Source of the DNA: Bacillota bacterium
GTDB taxonomy: Bacteria; Bacillota; Clostridia; Lachnospirales; Cellulosilyticaceae
Reading direction: 5' to 3'
DNA: 64,000 nt
Assembly (NCBI GenBank): GCA_023393125.1
Contig: JAEWMQ010000038.1
Span: 1 to 64,000, forward strand
Position numbers and translations under genes: made by a program
The notes under the pieces: model-generated
Seen by the model: the letters and a program-made list of their open reading frames with translations, nothing else
What the model was told of the DNA's origin: nothing
The model's database searches: none
Part shown: positions 60,141-64,000 of the stretch, piece by piece
Position numbering within the stretch: the first letter of the stretch is position 1
Layout: every line of letters begins with the position of its first letter

Positions 60141-61502
60141 TTACTGCACGGGTGTAGCTTCTGGTAATGGTATAGTTTCACCTACTACTGCTGTTGCCTC
60201 TGGTGATACAGTAGGCTCAGCTCCTGGTACTCTATTATATTCTTCTTCAGTGATTTCTTCAACCTTAATAAATTGGATAGCTTCAACTTTATTATCTTCA
60301 GTACTTACAAAATACTTGTAATTATAATATACTACTGAGTTATCTTTTAGTAAAGCCTTAACAGGTAGAGTTACCACAAAAGTAGGTTGTAGCTTGGTAC
60401 TATAAATGCTTGGTACTATGGATATAGTTCTATCATTTAATGCTAGACTTGTAATATTATCCTTATAAGGATTTATAATTATATTAAAAGCCTCCTTATA
60501 CATAGTTTCATCTACTGCTATTTCATTTCCCAAATCTATATCACTCCAAAATGTCTTTATATACTCAAAATTTGAGCCATAGATTTTTTCATAATAATAG
60601 TATGTCTCTTTAGGTACTTGCATTAATTTCATAAAAACTTTATGAAGTAATATATTTTGTTTATCAGTTACTTCGTTATAATAAGGTACTCTTGTAGCAT
60701 ATTCGGTATTAATTATTTTTTGTTTTAAATTAATATCTACTTCAAAAGCTCCAGCTTGCTTCAAGCCTTCAACTAAAAAAGTTTTTTTATTCGTATCATC
60801 TTTTGTAACCTCTACCCAATAATGACTTACCATCTTCATTTGATCCTGTACATTATCTTTATTAGCATAAATATAACTTATTAATTTTGAACCACCATCT
60901 ATTGCTTCTAAGGTTAAGCCAGAATTCTTAGCTGCATAATAGCCTAATTGGTCACTCCAACCATAGTTCTCAGCAAAATCGAAGCTTTTTTGAACATCGT
61001 TGTTTGTTGTAACTGCTATACCATAAATCATAGCTTCTCCCAGTTGACGGCTAGATTCAATTTCTATTTTATCTATTTTGCCTGAAGCATTTACTACATA
61101 ATCATTAATTAATACTTTTTTAGGTAAATCGAAATCAAGTTTTGTATTTTCATTATCTAACTTTTTTAGAGTATTCTTCGATAAAAAATCACCTATGCCA
61201 TCTTTAATACCTTTTTTATAAGCCTTCAAGTTATCAAAATATCCTGTATATGAAATTTCATTATTTTGATTAAAAGTCATAAAATCACTTTCATTATAAG
61301 CAAACAGCGCATTAAAAAAGGGTCTAAAATCTTCAGCAGCGAGCTGAGCTATATCTTGCTGTTTTTCCTCAACCGCTTCTGTCACTACTGCTTCTGTAGT
61401 AGTTCCAGCTGCGTTGGTATCTATAGGTACTTCTTTAGTTTTATTACAGCCCACACTCATTGTTAAAAGTACCATTAAACCGAGGCTTACTATCTTTTTC
61501 AT
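60141..61502 (-). CDS. Lipoprotein of unknown function
   Basis: The 453-residue protein has a lipoprotein signal peptide with lipidation site Cys19 (LTMSVGC). No family was recognised. Asn/Asp- and Lys-rich segments, many Tyr, and a Pro/Thr/Glu-rich end (AEPTVSPEATAVVGETIPLP) are visible. GGAAAGG precedes the start ATG. It lies 18 bases after the PilX-like gene, so the two are likely co-expressed; a role in pilus assembly or anchoring is inference. Confidence 0.75.
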   Translation of the reverse strand: MKKIVSLGLMVLLTMSVGCNKTKEVPIDTNAAGTTTEAVVTEAVEEKQQDIAQLAAEDFRPFFNALFAYNESDFMTFNQNNEISYTGYFDNLKAYKKGIKDGIGDFLSKNTLKKLDNENTKLDFDLPKKVLINDYVVNASGKIDKIEIESSRQLGEAMIYGIAVTTNNDVQKSFDFAENYGWSDQLGYYAAKNSGLTLEAIDGGSKLISYIYANKDNVQDQMKMVSHYWVEVTKDDTNKKTFLVEGLKQAGAFEVDINLKQKIINTEYATRVPYYNEVTDKQNILLHKVFMKLMQVPKETYYYYEKIYGSNFEYIKTFWSDIDLGNEIAVDETMYKEAFNIIINPYKDNITSLALNDRTISIVPSIYSTKLQPTFVVTLPVKALLKDNSVVYYNYKYFVSTEDNKVEAIQFIKVEEITEEEYNRVPGAEPTVSPEATAVVGETIPLPEATPVQ

Positions 61503-61520
61503 TATGTATTCCCCTTTCCA

Positions 61521-64000
61521 TTAATTCTTTTTATAAATCTGTTGAACATTTACTTTAATCTTTTCTGTATCTACCTCTAAATAGGAATCTTTGGTAAAGA
61601 ATACCTTTCCAACGGAATATTTTACGTTTCCATTATGCTGCTTCATAATACTATTTAGCTCTGTATTTCCTGTATAATTAGTTATTTTTAAAGCATCTAA
61701 AATGATTCTATATTGCTTATGATTCTTTACAACTACCTTTAGGAGCATACTTGGATCTGCTTCAATAGTTACATTTCCATTAATGCCCAAACCACTATTA
61801 CCACCAGTCATAATACTCTCTCGATTAGTACTACTTAGTTCTGGTCCACCAATAATTACACTTCCTTTAATTGTAATGTCCCCATTAATAATAACCTTTC
61901 CTTTACTAATAATAATTCCTTCAAAAACAGCACCTCCAGTAGTTGTAATTGTTAGAGGATTACTCCCCTTGTTTACAATAATAGAAGGCCATGGTTTTTC
62001 TACCTTTATACCTTCTTTTACATATAGATTGCCGATATCAACACTTCCACCATTTTCAAATACTTGAATTGGATCTTTATAGGTCCATTCTTTTACTTCA
62101 AGTCCACTTAATCCTATTAATGCTTCATCAAATGAGAGATTGGTTGGTCCACTATTGGCAACTTGTTTATAAAATACATTTCTTTTAGCTGTCATATATC
62201 CTTTTAGACCCTTATAATTGTTACTTGTACTTCCTAAAATTCTATTGTAGGCCCATACTTTGTCAACAAGCTCAGTATCACCGCTATAAAACTTAGCAAT
62301 ACCTGTATCACTAAAAAGTTCTGCTACACTTGAATAATCTCCGGTAGCTCCAAAATCAGACATAACTTTACTAGATCCCCCTTGATAGAAGAATGCAGTT
62401 GCATCAGTTTGTACTGCTCCAAATACTGCTTGACAGGTAGTTGTCGTTCCTGAAGCTGATACCTTTGCCGGCGCATAGCTGTTAGCTAAAACCGTAACAA
62501 TCTTATTCCTCTGTATATAAGTTTGAAAAGGTTCTGCATCTAAGTATTTAGGGTTTTCTGTAGAATTTTCCGTATTGGTTTGATATCCTGCCCAAGAAGC
62601 CACTCCATTGAAAGGTTCACCAACACTTTCATATAATTTCATTGGCAAGGCCCCTGATTGTAAAGTGATATAGGGTTGACCAGCAACAAAAATGCCTCTT
62701 CCTGCCGTAATAATGGATCCTGGTCCTTGTGAAAACACACCGCTACTTTGATTAGGATCTGCAACATTTACACCATTAACCGTTTGGGTTTCATTTCCTC
62801 CACTTGTACCAAAGATAACACCACCAACTGTAATAGGCGAACTGCTTACCCATCGATCAATCATTACATCGTTATCTACCATCACATTGTTAGTTACAGA
62901 TATAGAGGCATTACTTACTTGACCGGACGTACCAAATGGCGATTGATTTATACTACCTTCATAATAGTCATCTACAATCCCTATTGTATTGGCAATCACA
63001 TCTCCTGTGACAGTGATAGAGCTTCCATTAGCACGTGAACTACCACCCCATCCATCACTTACCATGACATTACTATGACAATATAGATTACCGGTAACTA
63101 CTATTTTCCCACCTGTATTAGCAATAACTCCACCATTCTGATCGGGATCTGCAAATGGACTGGTCGTTAAGTCAATACCTGCTCCTGGCGCAGCATTAGT
63201 ATAGGTAGTTCCTTTTTTATCTCCTTTTACAAGCATGTCTCCTATTATATTTAAGGTACTAGATGTAATAACCACATCTGAAAAACAGGTAAGTGGTGCG
63301 TCTACAAATTCTGATGCATGAAATGCCCAACCATATCTTTCATGAATTTGATTATCAAGCGTATCTGGTATATCTATCTTTATTTTTGCTTCTAATTTTT
63401 GGCTATCATAAATAGTCGTACCATTTTTAGTTTCTGCTATAACTGTTACTTTAAATTCATTAGGATTTGTAGGAACCGGACTTAATTCCTCCGTTTTCAA
63501 AGTAATGGTCGTCTTATTACCTACTGTACGATCTCCTTCTACTGTGTAAACTAAGTCCTTACCTACATAATGTTTTTTTACATACTTATATAGTTTTTCT
63601 TGCATAACCAATTTCAATTTAGCTTGTTTAATTCTAATTTTGGGGTCTGTTGTGTCACTTACATCATACTCTAAATCTTTATAGATAGTAGAACTTCCTT
63701 GAGCTGCCGATATCCTATCTGCTTTTGATTTATCCTTGATTTCTGATATCTGATTGATATACTGGTCATTAATTTCTTTCACTAGGTTAGATATTTCTGA
63801 TTCAAGTGATTTATTAACTGCATCGACCTGTTTCTCAATAGCTGATTCAGCTAAATAATACGTATTACTTGTATTTCTTTTTAGTATAGATAGTTTAAAC
63901 TGCATGCCAGATATATTAATGCAACTTACAACTATGATAGTTAAAACTAAGAGGATAATGGTTGTAATAAGCATAATATTTCCATTTTGTTTATGCTCAT
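61521..64000 (-). CDS. Large PilX-like minor pilin, 5' end beyond the window
   Basis: At least 825 residues are visible. The open frame runs on past the right edge: residues EHKQNGNIMLITTI precede the first in-window ATG, so the true start is outside. The hydrophobic N-terminal segment after KQNG fits a PilX/GspK-type minor pilin, cleaved after Gly, lacking Glu5. A helical stretch follows (about 45-145). Most of the rest is a beta-solenoid-like region of short repeats: ISVTNNVMVDNDVMID, IVVTGNLYCHSNVMVSDG, ITIKGSVIIGG, IIISKGKVIINGD. The size is far above usual pilins (about 150-250), so it may be a tip adhesin. Confidence 0.8.
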   Translation of the reverse strand, partial: EHKQNGNIMLITTIILLVLTIIVVSCINISGMQFKLSILKRNTSNTYYLAESAIEKQVDAVNKSLESEISNLVKEINDQYINQISEIKDKSKADRISAAQGSSTIYKDLEYDVSDTTDPKIRIKQAKLKLVMQEKLYKYVKKHYVGKDLVYTVEGDRTVGNKTTITLKTEELSPVPTNPNEFKVTVIAETKNGTTIYDSQKLEAKIKIDIPDTLDNQIHERYGWAFHASEFVDAPLTCFSDVVITSSTLNIIGDMLVKGDKKGTTYTNAAPGAGIDLTTSPFADPDQNGGVIANTGGKIVVTGNLYCHSNVMVSDGWGGSSRANGSSITVTGDVIANTIGIVDDYYEGSINQSPFGTSGQVSNASISVTNNVMVDNDVMIDRWVSSSPITVGGVIFGTSGGNETQTVNGVNVADPNQSSGVFSQGPGSIITAGRGIFVAGQPYITLQSGALPMKLYESVGEPFNGVASWAGYQTNTENSTENPKYLDAEPFQTYIQRNKIVTVLANSYAPAKVSASGTTTTCQAVFGAVQTDATAFFYQGGSSKVMSDFGATGDYSSVAELFSDTGIAKFYSGDTELVDKVWAYNRILGSTSNNYKGLKGYMTAKRNVFYKQVANSGPTNLSFDEALIGLSGLEVKEWTYKDPIQVFENGGSVDIGNLYVKEGIKVEKPWPSIIVNKGSNPLTITTTGGAVFEGIIISKGKVIINGDITIKGSVIIGGPELSSTNRESIMTGGNSGLGINGNVTIEADPSMLLKVVVKNHKQYRIILDALKITNYTGNTELNSIMKQHNGNVKYSVGKVFFTKDSYLEVDTEKIKVNVQQIYKKN

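Overview
The window looks like a chromosomal segment of an AT-rich, endospore-forming anaerobe of the class Clostridia, probably near the Lachnospirales (a Cellulosilyticum-like organism is possible, but that is inference). The evidence is spo0A, spoIVB and a complete spoIIIAA-AH operon, the HisZ-dependent short HisG, a 2-hydroxyacyl-CoA dehydratase activase, and an OLE RNA with its partner gene oapA. Nearly all genes are on the minus strand, so transcription runs from high to low coordinates. No transposase, phage gene, CRISPR array or rRNA was seen.

Region by region. 1-2 kb: 5' part of a large dehydratase activase and an L-asparaginase. 2-13.3 kb: histidine biosynthesis, hisZ-G-D-C-B-H-A from a good promoter to a terminator after hisA, then hisF-hisIE as a separate unit. 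Between hisA and hisF sit a multi-pass membrane protein and a haem catalase, each preceded by a PerR/Fur-like palindrome. 13.4-21.5 kb: msrAB fusion, secreted copper-amine-oxidase-N-domain protein, MATE transporter, tRNA-Ala(GGC), a GH113-like glycosidase with a divergent AraC regulator, and an HD-GYP protein. 21.5-30.8 kb: one probable operon of U32 protein, class III aminotransferase, UbiD, UbiA and UbiX homologues and an ABC importer, resembling the late steps of the futalosine menaquinone pathway coupled to an uptake system. 31-37.3 kb: small independent units (CBS-ACT protein, P1 peptidase plus ECF S component, phosphoesterase, YjbR, sirtuin, FMN-binding protein with a divergent Rrf2 regulator).

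37.5-50.8 kb is the conserved clostridial cluster nusB-xseA-xseB-ispA-(divPAP)-OLE-oapA-dxs-tlyA-nadK-argR-recN-spoIVB-spo0A. The 718-base gap between the divPAP gene and oapA has no ORF. It holds a roughly 600-nt RNA closed by a 19-bp terminal stem, with its own near-consensus promoter, and oapA is followed by a terminator. This is the most notable element of the window.

50.9-58.6 kb: the spoIIIA operon, efp, a Xaa-Pro peptidase and aroK. 58.6-64 kb: a pseudopilus or type IV pilus-like group (two small prepilins, a YqeG phosphatase, a lipoprotein, and a very large PilX-like minor pilin that runs off the right edge).
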